From the NCBI RefSeq assembly GCF_026965555.1, contig NZ_CP114040.1:12917501-12981500 (forward strand): a stretch of 64,000 nt of DNA. Reading direction: 5' to 3'. The notes under the pieces are model-generated. The model had not been told where the DNA came from. It saw only the letters and a list, made by a program, of their open reading frames with translations, and ran no database searches. Positions within the stretch are counted from its first letter, which is position 1, and every line of letters starts with the position of its first letter. Positions 25,538-34,925 of the stretch are shown here, piece after piece. The position numbers were made by a program, and so were the translations under genes. This DNA is from Nannocystis punicea. Its GTDB lineage: Bacteria > Myxococcota_A > Polyangia > Nannocystales > Nannocystaceae.

Positions 25538-26755
25538 TCACTGGCCGTAGGCGTAGAGCGCGGCGGACACCGTCCAGGTGCCGCCCTCGACCACGCCGTC
25601 GATGGCGAACTGGAACTCGTGGTCGGGACCGGCCCCGAGGGCCGAGGTGACGGGCCCGCGCAGCGGGGCGACGAGGGCGCCGGGGCACCAGTTGGCGCGG
25701 GCGGCGTTGACCGAGGCGATCGCGCCGCAGGGGTTCTCGGCGCAGAACTTGTCCGGGCCGACGCCGAGGTCGTTGGTGGTGACCGTGCACAGCTCGCTGC
25801 AGTCGGTGCGCCAGGCGTCGAAGGAGGTGACGAGGGCGCCGTCGAAGCTGATGTTGTGCTTGCGCTTGCAGAACTCCTCGGCCGGGCCGATGCAGTCGCC
25901 GATGTTGTCGGTCGCGCCGCCGTGGCCGCTCACCGTGTAGACCAGCTCGGCCTTCTTCACGCCCTCGGGCAGGTTGAACGGCACCGTGGTGGTGGCGCCG
26001 TCGACCCCGACGTCGCCGCTGAACAGCGAGACGGCCGCCAGCACCTCGCGCGGGGCCGGGCCCGGCTCGCCCTCGACGCGCACGCTGAGGTGCCAGCCGC
26101 CGGCCGAGCCGCTGACCTGGCCGGCGCCGTCGGGCCACGAGTTGATGTACGAGCGCAGCATGTGCCCGCCCGGGTGCGCGTTGGCGTAGTCGGTGATGTC
26201 TGCCTCGAGGTGGGCCGGGCCGCCGAACGGGGTGATCGAGCGCAGCAGCTCGAACCCCGGCGGGCTGTCGGCGTCGGCTGCGGGATCGCTGATGAAGCCC
26301 ATCGTCCGGTCGAACGCGTCGCACGAGGCCGGCCAGTACTGACCCTGCGGCGGCGGGCTGTCCTGCCACTTCTCCCAGGGGTAACAGTCGGTGTCGAGGT
26401 CGACGATCAGCGTGACCTTCGAAAAGGGGCCTTCGCCGAGGTCGAAGGCGACGTCCTGGTGCTGGGTGTTCCAGCCGTCCATGCCGCTGATCCACGCGTT
26501 GTCGAGCACCTGCAGGCTGAACGGCTCGCGCACCATGCCGCCGGTCGTGGTCGAGGTGGTCGGCGCGTCCGTCGTCGGGGCGGTGGTATCAGTCCCTTCG
26601 GAGGTCGCGGTGGTGCCGTTCGTGGTGGTGGTCGAGGCAGCGGTCGCGGTCGCGTCGCCGGTCGAGGCCGTGGTCTCGCCGCCGCTCGACGGACAGGCGG
26701 CCAGCATCAAGAGACAGGTATAAAAGGACAGGTTCTTGGGGGCGGCGGCGAACAT
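25538..26755 (-). CDS. PNGase F-like jelly-roll lipoprotein
   Basis: A 405-residue lipoprotein (lipobox in LLMLAAC) with a Thr/Ser linker and two beta-sandwich halves. The first half contains FELLRSITPFGGPAHLEADI and the spaced WPDGAGQVSGSAGGWHLSV pattern; the second has cysteine pairs (CKRKHNISFDGALV, CSELCTVTTND). This resembles the peptide-N-glycosidase F fold, whose members cut N-glycans or act as copper monooxygenase relatives; catalytic residues cannot be assigned with certainty. ATG 26755. Palindrome half-sites at 26710-26732 lie inside the signal peptide and encode NLSFYTCLL. Confidence 0.6.
   Translation of the reverse strand: MFAAAPKNLSFYTCLLMLAACPSSGGETTASTGDATATAASTTTTNGTTATSEGTDTTAPTTDAPTTSTTTGGMVREPFSLQVLDNAWISGMDGWNTQHQDVAFDLGEGPFSKVTLIVDLDTDCYPWEKWQDSPPPQGQYWPASCDAFDRTMGFISDPAADADSPPGFELLRSITPFGGPAHLEADITDYANAHPGGHMLRSYINSWPDGAGQVSGSAGGWHLSVRVEGEPGPAPREVLAAVSLFSGDVGVDGATTTVPFNLPEGVKKAELVYTVSGHGGATDNIGDCIGPAEEFCKRKHNISFDGALVTSFDAWRTDCSELCTVTTNDLGVGPDKFCAENPCGAIASVNAARANWCPGALVAPLRGPVTSALGAGPDHEFQFAIDGVVEGGTWTVSAALYAYGQ
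26710..26732. repeat. Palindrome half-sites inside a signal-peptide coding region
   Basis: AGACAGGT and GGACAGGT occur six bases apart in the same orientation with an AT-rich spacer (ATAAAA), in the part encoding the lipoprotein signal of the PNGase F-like gene. It is unusually AT-rich for this genome. Confidence 0.6.
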
Positions 26756-27088
26756 GCCTCAGGAGTAGACCGATGCCCGCCCGCTCGCGCAAGCGCTCGG
26801 GGGCCGCAGGCCTCGCAGAGCGCCGTCACCCCCGAGTGAGCGAAGCCCCGGAAGCGGCCTGCGCGGTGCTTTCTGACCGGCAGATCGATCGAAGCGCCCG
26901 GCGGTGCGGCGGAGTCGGTCGCGGCAGGGCGCGGGGTCGCTCGCGAAGATGGCCGAAGGGACAGGTTACGGCTGCTGTCGCGGCACGACGTCGTGGCCGG
27001 GCGATGCCGCGGTCCGAGGGGTACCGGGGCGAGAGCAGGCAAGGTGAAGATGCCCGAAGGGACAGGTCGTGAGTGGCTGTCCGAAAGG
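26756..27088. other. 333-bp gap with palindrome half-sites
   Basis: No gene supported. Half-sites lie near 26953 (GAAGGGACAGGT) and 27050 (GATGCCCGAAGGGACAGGT). A further copy at 27075-27094 crosses into the end of the membrane-protein gene. Confidence 0.6.
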
Positions 27089-27094
27089 TCAGCC
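27075..27094. repeat. Palindrome supplying the stop codon of the membrane-protein gene
   Basis: GGCTGTCC GAAA GGTCAGCC; the minus-strand TGA at 27089-27091 lies in the right arm, so the gene ends inside the element. Confidence 0.75.
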
Positions 27095-27880
27095 GAGGAG
27101 GGTGCGGCGGAGCAGGCGGAAGACCGTGGGCGTGGTGAGGGCGAGGGCGACGACGGCGAGGACGGCCGCGGGCAGGATGTAGAGGTGGGCGCCGGCGAGC
27201 TCCGCGGGCAGCAGCGAGGTGCCGGCGGGCGCGAAATTTTTGAGGCCGAACAGCGCGAGGGTGGCCTCGGCGGGCAGCACCAGCGGCACGACGTGGACGG
27301 CGACGACCAGGCTGGTGGCCCACAGCAGCAGCAGGGCGACGGCCCGCCCGGCGCACAGGAGCAGGAGGCTGACGACCAGGGCGATCATCGAGCCGCGGGC
27401 CCAGCCGGCGTCCTGGACGGCCTGCTCGGTGATGTGGTCGAGGAGGCCGGCGAGCGCGCCGGCGGCGTAGGCCGACCAGCGGAGGGTGCGGGTCTGGGCC
27501 GCGGTGAAGCCGGCCCACAGGTTCGGCAACCAGCGGACCCGCGACGGCGCCCGCTCGAACCGCTCGACCAGGTCGGACGAGGCGAGCAGCACGAAGGCGA
27601 CCAGCGGGAACAGGCCGAGCGTCTCCCAGTCGACCTCGCCGAAGCGCAGGTGCGGCCACTGCTGGACCACCGCGCCGAGACAGGCGGCCACCGCTGCCGC
27701 CCGCGCGGCGTAGAAGCGGACCGCGAACAGCGCGGTGGCGACGACGTAGACCAGGAGGTTGGGCACGTCGACCGGCGAAGGCCGCACCAGCTCGAAGGTG
27801 ATGATCGCCAGGCCGCCGAGGATGCAGACGAGCTCGCGCGGGGTGCGGCCGAGGATGAATTCGCGGTCGAAGAAGGTCAT
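27089..27880 (-). CDS. Polytopic membrane protein of unknown function
   Basis: A 263-residue integral membrane protein with about seven hydrophobic segments (ELVCILGGLAIITFELV, NLLVYVVATALFAVRFYAA, ALVVSLLLLCAGRAVALLLL, LYILPAAVLAVVALALT). The N-terminal MTFFDREFILGRTPREL and a loop with RVRWLPNLWAGF are polar. No known family is recognised. ATG 27880 is the first start before the hydrophobic region. It follows the GMC oxidoreductase gene on the same strand after a 668-bp repeat-filled gap, so it is probably transcribed separately. Its last codons lie inside a dispersed palindrome. Confidence 0.72.
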   Translation of the reverse strand: MTFFDREFILGRTPRELVCILGGLAIITFELVRPSPVDVPNLLVYVVATALFAVRFYAARAAAVAACLGAVVQQWPHLRFGEVDWETLGLFPLVAFVLLASSDLVERFERAPSRVRWLPNLWAGFTAAQTRTLRWSAYAAGALAGLLDHITEQAVQDAGWARGSMIALVVSLLLLCAGRAVALLLLWATSLVVAVHVVPLVLPAEATLALFGLKNFAPAGTSLLPAELAGAHLYILPAAVLAVVALALTTPTVFRLLRRTLLG

Positions 27881-28548
27881 GCGGGCGCCTCGGGGGGAAC
27901 GGCGAGATCGACTAGACACCGAAGCGCAGATCCTGGCAAGCATGGCGGCATGGCCACCCGGTGAGAGGATGTCCGAAAGGACATGTGATGGGGCGTAAGG
28001 CGATTCGCTGGCCCTCGAACGACGTTTCGTGGCCACCCTCCGCAGGCGAGGCCGCGACCATCGGCGACGGCCACGTCTGCTCCTCCGGTGCCGTTCACTC
28101 CAACCGGCCGAGGTAGACGATGCCTGCAGCTCTCGCGCATAGCGAGGTCGAGGGCGCTCTCGCGCATCCGCGGGCTGTCCGAAGAGACAGGCCGTCTGAA
28201 GAGACGTCGGCGATCGTGCCCCGTGCGGGGGCTCTCCGAGGAGAACGCCGGGGGATAGGCTGTTCCGAAAGACAGGCGCACCGGTGCATGGCCGTCCAAA
28301 GAGAGCGGCCACGCGAGACGGGCCGACGATATAGGCGGCGCCGGTGATGCTGCCCGAAGAGACAGGTTGTTCCGGAGATAATCTGCCTGAAGAGACAGGC
28401 CGCGCCCCGGCGCGACCTCCGAGGGGACACGCCGGCGCGAGGCTGTTTGAAAAGACAGGCGACGCCCTCGCGCCGCCGCTCACCGAAGCGGACGCGCCGG
28501 CGCGAGGCTGTCCAAAGAGACAGGCGGCGAGCTCGCGCCGGCGGGCGA
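27881..28548. repeat. 668-bp gap, densest palindrome cluster
   Basis: No gene supported. A consensus copy lies at 27967-27986 (GGATGTCC GAAA GGACATGT). From 28173 to 28525 there are about eight to ten copies of a GGCTGTCC GAAG AGACAGGC variant, clearest at 28173-28192, 28441-28460 and 28506-28525, spaced irregularly and joined by CGCCGGCGCGAGGCTGT-like repeats. The copies share AGACAG in the right arm, a sub-family signature that suggests local amplification. Confidence 0.8.
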
Positions 28549-30126
28549 TCACGCGGAGGCGGCGACCTCGACGTTGGCGGGGATCCGGCTCATCGCCCGC
28601 TCGGCGAGGGCGGTGATCGTGAGCGAGGGGTTGACGCCGGGGTTGGCCGAGACGGCCGAGCCGTCGATGACGTAGAGGCCGTCGTAGCCGAAGGCGCGGT
28701 GCTGGTGATCGATGACGCCGGTCTCGGCGGAGTCGCCCATGGTGCAGCCGCCGAGGATGTGGGCGGTGGTCGGAATGTTGAAAAGGGTCTCGGTGACGAG
28801 CGACATCGAGTAACCCTTGATCTTGTCGGCGACGCGGCGGGCGATGTCGGTGGCCTCGGGGATCGAGGCGGTCGGCGGCTTGCCGGAGGACAGGTCGGTG
28901 GCGAGGCCGGCGGCGCCGAGGCGGAGGCGCAGGGTGCCCTCGGCGGTCTTCATGTACAGAAGAATGATCGAGTACTTGGCGAGGTCGGGGACCAGCAAGG
29001 CGCGGGCGAACTTGATCGGGTGGCGCAGGAAGGCGCCGGCGAACCGCGACAGGCGCACCAGGGCCTTTTCGCCGGGGACGTGCGGGGCGAGCAGGAGCCG
29101 CCAGAATCCGCTGCCGGCCGAGTAGCGGACCGGCTCGACGTGCGAGTGCTCGTCGAGCTGGATGATCGAGCCGATCGCCACGCCGCGCGAGAGGTCGTGC
29201 TCGCGCTGGCCGCCGACGACGCCGATCAGCGACTCGGAGTTGGTGCGCACGTTCTCGCCGAGCCGGTCGGACAGCTTCGGCAGGCCCTCCGGGTCCTGCT
29301 TCATGCGCAGCAGCAATTCGACGGTGCCGAGCACGCCGCCGGCGAGGACGACGTTGCGCGCGGTGAAGCTGCGCGCCTGCCGGCCGATCACGCCGGCGCC
29401 CGTGCGCGCCTCGACGCGATAACCACCGCCCGGCAGGGCCCGCACCGCGGTGACCTCGGTGTCGGCCAGCAGCTCCAGGCCGCGCTTGCGGGCGAAGTAC
29501 AGATAATTCTTGTCGAGGGTGTTCTTGCTGCCGAAGCGACAGCCGAGCATGCAGCCGCCGCAGTAAATGCAGCCGGTCCGCTCGGGGCCGCTGCCGCCGA
29601 AGTACGGGTCGGCCACGGTCTTGCCCGGCTCGCCGAAGTACACCGACACCCGCGTCGGCTCGATCTCCTTGCCCATGTCGGCCGCGACCCCACGCATCAC
29701 CCGGTCGACCGGCGTGACCGCAGGGTTCGGCGCCGCCCCCAACATCCGCAGCGCGGTCTCGTAGTGCGGCTTCAGCTCGCTCTCCCAGTCGGCCAGCCGC
29801 GCCCACGAGGGCGACTCGAAGAAGCTGTGCTTCGGGACAGGTAAGGTGTTGGCGTAGACCAGCGAGCCGCCGCCGACGCCGACGCCCGAGAGCACCGTGA
29901 CGTGGCGGAAGAAGGTCATCTGGAACAGGCCGCGCCAGCCGAGCTTCGGCATCCACAGCCACCGCTTGAGGTTCCAGTTGGTCTTCGGGAAGTCGGCCGG
30001 CCCGAGCTCGCGGCCCTTCTCGAGCATGAGGACCCGGTAGCCCTTCTCGGTCAGCCGGAGGCCGGAGACGCTGCCGCCGAAGCCGGAGCCGACGACGATG
30101 AAGTCGTAGTCGAAGTCGGTGTTCAC
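28549..30126 (-). CDS. GMC / cholesterol oxidase-like FAD oxidoreductase
   Basis: A 525-residue flavoenzyme of the GMC/cholesterol oxidase group. The FAD-binding motif is near the N-terminus (DFIVVGSGFGGSVSGLRL); SGVGVGGGSLVYANT is the second FAD contact; the C-terminus has TAHILGGCTMG and YVIDGSAVSANPGVNPSLT. A cysteine-rich loop (GCIYCGGCMLGCRFGSK) is typical of the long bacterial sub-group. It should oxidise an alcohol, perhaps a sterol. GTG 30126 overlaps the sirtuin stop (GTGA), so both belong to one operon. There is no signal peptide. A palindrome-like stretch near 29832 encodes LPVPKHS. Substrate specificity cannot be read from the sequence. Confidence 0.85.
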   Translation of the reverse strand: MNTDFDYDFIVVGSGFGGSVSGLRLTEKGYRVLMLEKGRELGPADFPKTNWNLKRWLWMPKLGWRGLFQMTFFRHVTVLSGVGVGGGSLVYANTLPVPKHSFFESPSWARLADWESELKPHYETALRMLGAAPNPAVTPVDRVMRGVAADMGKEIEPTRVSVYFGEPGKTVADPYFGGSGPERTGCIYCGGCMLGCRFGSKNTLDKNYLYFARKRGLELLADTEVTAVRALPGGGYRVEARTGAGVIGRQARSFTARNVVLAGGVLGTVELLLRMKQDPEGLPKLSDRLGENVRTNSESLIGVVGGQREHDLSRGVAIGSIIQLDEHSHVEPVRYSAGSGFWRLLLAPHVPGEKALVRLSRFAGAFLRHPIKFARALLVPDLAKYSIILLYMKTAEGTLRLRLGAAGLATDLSSGKPPTASIPEATDIARRVADKIKGYSMSLVTETLFNIPTTAHILGGCTMGDSAETGVIDHQHRAFGYDGLYVIDGSAVSANPGVNPSLTITALAERAMSRIPANVEVAASA

Positions 30127-30977
30127 GTGCTCGGGTGTATCACGGCCGGCGCGTCGCGGGCGATGAGCCTGGCGGCGATCGCCGGCAAGGCGGCGGCGGC
30201 GGTGTCGCGCACCCAGTGGCCGCGCCGCAGCGCCCGCGCCAGCTCGGCGAACGGGTCGTCGGCGGGGTTCACGTCGATGACCGCCGCGCCGGCCTCGACC
30301 GCCTCCCGGGCGATGAGGTTGGGCAAGGTGGTGGCCCCGGCGGTGCCGACCACCAGCAGCAACGCGGCCTCGCGCGCGGCCTCCAGCGCGCTCTCCGAGC
30401 GGTACAGCGGTTCGCTGTAGTACTCGTCGAAGAACAGCGCGTGCGGCCGGAGGAGGTCGCGGCACCGCGGGCAGCGCAAGTGCGGATCGGCCGACGGATC
30501 GAAGTCGTCGGCGAGCACCGAGGCCGGCCGCGGCAGGAGGTCGAAGCAGCAGTCGGCGCCGCAGCGGACGAACCCGCCGTCGCCGTGGATCGCGTACACG
30601 CGGTCCGGATGGTTGCCGGCGCGCAAGTGATAGCCGTCGACGTTCTGCGTGACGGTGACGCAGCGCTCACCGAAACGCCGGTCGAGCTCGGCGATCGCGC
30701 GGTGACCGGCATTGGGGGCGCCGCCCGCGACCGCCCGCAGCAGCCGCGCGGTGAATCTCCACACCTCGTCGGGGATCGCGTTCCACGCAGCCCGCGTGGC
30801 GATCTCCTCGGGGTGATGCACCTGCGAACCAACCGTCCAGTAACCCCCGGGCCCGCGGAACGTCGGCAAACCGCTGTCCGCCGACAATCCCGCCCCCGTG
30901 AGGATCACCAGCTTGCCGCGCCCGCGGCCGAGATCGCCGGCGACTTCGTCCAGGAGAGCGGCGAGCGCTGCGTCCAC
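30123..30977 (-). CDS. SIR2-family NAD-dependent protein deacylase
   Basis: A 284-residue sirtuin that removes acyl groups from lysines using NAD. Motifs are complete: GAGLSADSGLPTFRG (NAD), TQNVDGYH, catalytic His in YAIHGDGG, and VVGTAGATT. The zinc site is present as CGADCC and CPRC. GTG 30977 directly precedes a helical start (MDAALAALLDEVAGDLG), the normal N-terminus for class III-like bacterial enzymes. It is first in an operon with the GMC oxidoreductase. The divergent DksA-like gene starts only 29 bp away, so the two share a control region. Confidence 0.9.
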   Translation of the reverse strand: MDAALAALLDEVAGDLGRGRGKLVILTGAGLSADSGLPTFRGPGGYWTVGSQVHHPEEIATRAAWNAIPDEVWRFTARLLRAVAGGAPNAGHRAIAELDRRFGERCVTVTQNVDGYHLRAGNHPDRVYAIHGDGGFVRCGADCCFDLLPRPASVLADDFDPSADPHLRCPRCRDLLRPHALFFDEYYSEPLYRSESALEAAREAALLLVVGTAGATTLPNLIAREAVEAGAAVIDVNPADDPFAELARALRRGHWVRDTAAAALPAIAARLIARDAPAVIHPST

Positions 30978-31006
30978 GACCGAACAGTACTACGCTCTCG
31001 CCCGCG

Positions 31007-31396
31007 ATGGACCACCTCACCAAAGACCAGCTCGCCCGCCTGAAGCAGCGCCTCGAAGACGAGCGCTCGTCCCTGCTCCGCCGCGAGGTCGAGCACCGCG
31101 CCGAGACGACCGCGCCGCCCTCGCCCGACGTCGGCGACCAACAAGACCTCGCCGCCAACGAGGCCGCCCAGGTGGCCCAGCTCAGCATCGCCGACCACGA
31201 ACGCTCCCGCCTCCGCGAGGTCGAAGACGCCCTCGGCCGCATGCAGACCGGGACCTACGGGATCTGCGAGGACACGGAGGAGGAGATCCCGTTCGAGCGC
31301 CTGTGGGCCCAGCCGACCGCGAGGCTGACGGTCGAGGCGCAGGAGATCCGCGAACGCGAGGCGCGTGAGCGGGCCGAGCTGCGGGATGCGTATTGA
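31007..31396 (+). CDS. DksA/TraR-family protein with degenerate zinc finger
   Basis: A 129-residue DksA-like protein. The helical N-terminus (LTKDQLARLKQRLEDERSSL) and coiled coil are typical, and the tip motif DxxDxA is kept (GDQQDLA), which in DksA reaches the polymerase secondary channel. The finger region begins TYGICEDTEEEI, with one of four zinc cysteines left, and the second pair (normally CxxC) is replaced by LTVEAQEI. It resembles cysteine-poor DksA2-type proteins that work without zinc. ATG 31007. Divergent from the sirtuin gene. Confidence 0.85.
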   Translation: MDHLTKDQLARLKQRLEDERSSLLRREVEHRAETTAPPSPDVGDQQDLAANEAAQVAQLSIADHERSRLREVEDALGRMQTGTYGICEDTEEEIPFERLWAQPTARLTVEAQEIREREARERAELRDAY

Positions 31397-31639
31397 TGTC
31401 GCCGAACACCGACTGGCTCCTCCGCCTGGCGCTCTCGACGAGAGCGAGTATGCGGTGGCGTGTGCCATGCCATGTGCTAGATGCTTTTCAGGCTCCTCAA
31501 GTGGGTCAACTGGAGTGAAGTGAGCCGGACGACACATGTCCGCTCGAAAAACAAAACCTGAGACTTCGAGAAGGTCCGAGAGCTCGGAGCGAATACAAAA
31601 GAAGAGTCCGCGGAAATTAAAAAAATCTGAAAACGACAG

Positions 31640-31875
31640 GAGAGCTCTGGCCCGAGATCGGCGGAGAAACGTGAACAATCTCTGGTCCGAGTTCGGCGGA
31701 GAGAGCCAGAAGAGCTTGGCTTGGGTCGGCAAAGAAAACAGGACGAGCTCTGGTCCGAGATCGGTGGAGAAAACGGGAGCGCTCTGGCCTACGATCGGCG
31801 GAGAAACCCCGGAGAGCTCTAGCCTGAGATCCGAGGATTAAACCGGGGAAGCTCTGGTCCGAGAGTAGGTGCGGA
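31640..31875. repeat. Seven-copy tandem array of about 35 bp
   Basis: The core GAGCTCTGGTCCGAGATCGG is followed by a GGAGAAA block. CTCTGG or a variant occurs at 31645, 31680, 31715 (CTTGG), 31748, 31782, 31817 and 31852, giving periods of 33 to 35 bp. Copies differ by several substitutions, without unique spacers, so this is a degenerate minisatellite and not a CRISPR. Confidence 0.85.
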
Positions 31876-32024
31876 ATTTCTGCTCATCTCGGGGGGAAAG
31901 AATTTCGAAGAAAAGGGCGGTGTTCGGGGCACCGCTTTTGTCTTTTAAGAACCAAGAGTTTCAGCGCCGTACATTGAGGCTCTCTTCGTAGTAGTGGAAA
32001 ATTGTCGAATGACAGCATCCGTTC

Positions 32025-32195
32025 ATGCGACGGTTGCGATTTCTGCTGCCAGATTTATGTGACGCTAATTGCCAGCTTGTCGCCGAAGGGCTCAATCAGC
32101 TGACGATTGGCGATCCAGTGGTCATTGCTTTTGGTGTCGAATCGAAGGTCCGAAAGATTGTTTCGGGTCTTCGATGCGATGGTGTTTGTGTTTGA
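32025..32195 (+). CDS. Possible small protein (56 aa), low-GC island
   Basis: ATG 32025 opens a 56-codon frame whose product (LLPDLCDANCQLVAEG, then TIGDPVVIAFGVESKVRKI) has a balanced composition unlike shadow frames. No Shine-Dalgarno and no family recognised; it could be the surviving part of a longer, broken gene continued by the next frame. Confidence 0.3.
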   Translation: MRRLRFLLPDLCDANCQLVAEGLNQLTIGDPVVIAFGVESKVRKIVSGLRCDGVCV

Positions 32196-32216
32196 CGGAT
32201 AGCTGCCTGGGAGTGG

Positions 32217-32459
32217 ATGAAAATGCGTGCGATGGAGAGGGTGCGTTATGAAATCGTTTTCTATTATGGATGGCGAACGGTGGTGCCGGACGCTGTGCGC
32301 GATTGTCTTCCCATGATCCGATTGATGAATATTCGCATCATGGAACGGTGTTTGGGTGCCGAAGGTATTCCGGAAGATCTCATCGATCTCGACCTTGTTC
32401 TTTTGTGCTGCACCTACTTGATGAGCCTGGCGCGGTGCGCTCTCAGCCGTCCCGGCTGA
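32217..32459 (+). CDS. Possible small protein (80 aa), low-GC island
   Basis: An 80-residue frame preceded by GGGAGTGG eight bases before ATG 32217. The product (VRYEIVFYYGWRTVVPDAVR, then LGAEGIPEDLIDLDLVLLC) has normal amino-acid balance, with codons much less GC-biased than neighbours. No family recognised. It may be a real small foreign gene or a fragment. Confidence 0.4.
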   Translation: MKMRAMERVRYEIVFYYGWRTVVPDAVRDCLPMIRLMNIRIMERCLGAEGIPEDLIDLDLVLLCCTYLMSLARCALSRPG

Positions 32460-32558
32460 AGGCTCGACTCAAGGTGATCCTGGCGCTTCCACAGACGATT
32501 CCATGAGGAAGCAATGGAGCGATGAATGTGCGACTGATCTGACTCGCACAAGAACGCC

Positions 32559-34373
<1,815 letters not shown>

Positions 34374-34411
34374 GCGAGGAGTGTGACCGATGCGCTCGTC
34401 GATCTGACGCG

Positions 34412-34861
34412 TCAGCGGAGGATCTCGGCGGTCTGCAAGCGCTCGGGCTCGGCGGGCTCGGCCGGCGCTGATTTTCGCCCGGGCTTCAATTGCAGCGGCT
34501 CGGCGGTCTGGATGCGCCCGGTGTCGACGGGCAAGTCGCCGGCCGGCTCCGACGGCTGCGAGATCACCGACGGCGGGATCTCGAGGTTCGGCGGGCTCGG
34601 GATCGCCGGCAAGAGCTCGGCGGTCTGCAGGCGCTCTGCCTCGAGCAGGGCCTCCGTGTCGAGCCGGATCGTCTCGGCGCGCTGGACCTCGAGGCGCTCG
34701 CTGCTGTGCTTCTGGCACTCGAGCAGCCCGATCACGCCGACGGAGGTGAGGACGCCGAGGACGATCAAGGCGAGGAAGACGCGGGTCCCGTGAGCGGAGG
34801 CCCGACGCGCGTTGTCGCGGACCGGCGGGGTGGGCGGGCCGTAGATCGACACGAGGCTCAC
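34412..34861 (-). CDS. Single-pass membrane protein with RLQTAE repeats
   Basis: A 149-residue protein. A basic cytosolic N-terminus (about 1-27) precedes one membrane helix (VFLALIVLGVLTSVGVIGLL). The outer part carries three copies of a short motif: ERLQTAELL, GRIQTAEPL and ERLQTAEIL, the last at the C-terminus, separated by Pro-rich linkers. The repeated motif may be a binding site for a partner. GTG 34861. It lies 38 bp upstream of the ABC exporter on the same strand, suggesting a shared transcript. No family recognised. Confidence 0.65.
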   Translation of the reverse strand: MSLVSIYGPPTPPVRDNARRASAHGTRVFLALIVLGVLTSVGVIGLLECQKHSSERLEVQRAETIRLDTEALLEAERLQTAELLPAIPSPPNLEIPPSVISQPSEPAGDLPVDTGRIQTAEPLQLKPGRKSAPAEPAEPERLQTAEILR

Positions 34862-34925
34862 GCTAGCGGAGGTCGAGGCGCGCGCCCAGCCGCGGACCGG
34901 CGGCGAGGCGCGGGGGAGCGCGCGG

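Larger units (their letters stand above)
31397..32558. other. 1.16-kb lower-GC island
   Basis: From about 31480 to 32520 the base composition falls clearly below the rest of the window (runs such as AAATTAAAAAAATCTG and many A/T third positions). It contains a tandem array (31640-31875) and two short possible genes (32025, 32217). No transposase, integrase or target-site duplication is seen. It may be a remnant of acquired DNA between the DksA-like and ABC genes. Confidence 0.6.

Noticed and set aside
31640..31875. CRISPR-like 35-bp repeats
   Set aside because: Units follow each other directly, with degenerate copies and no spacers.
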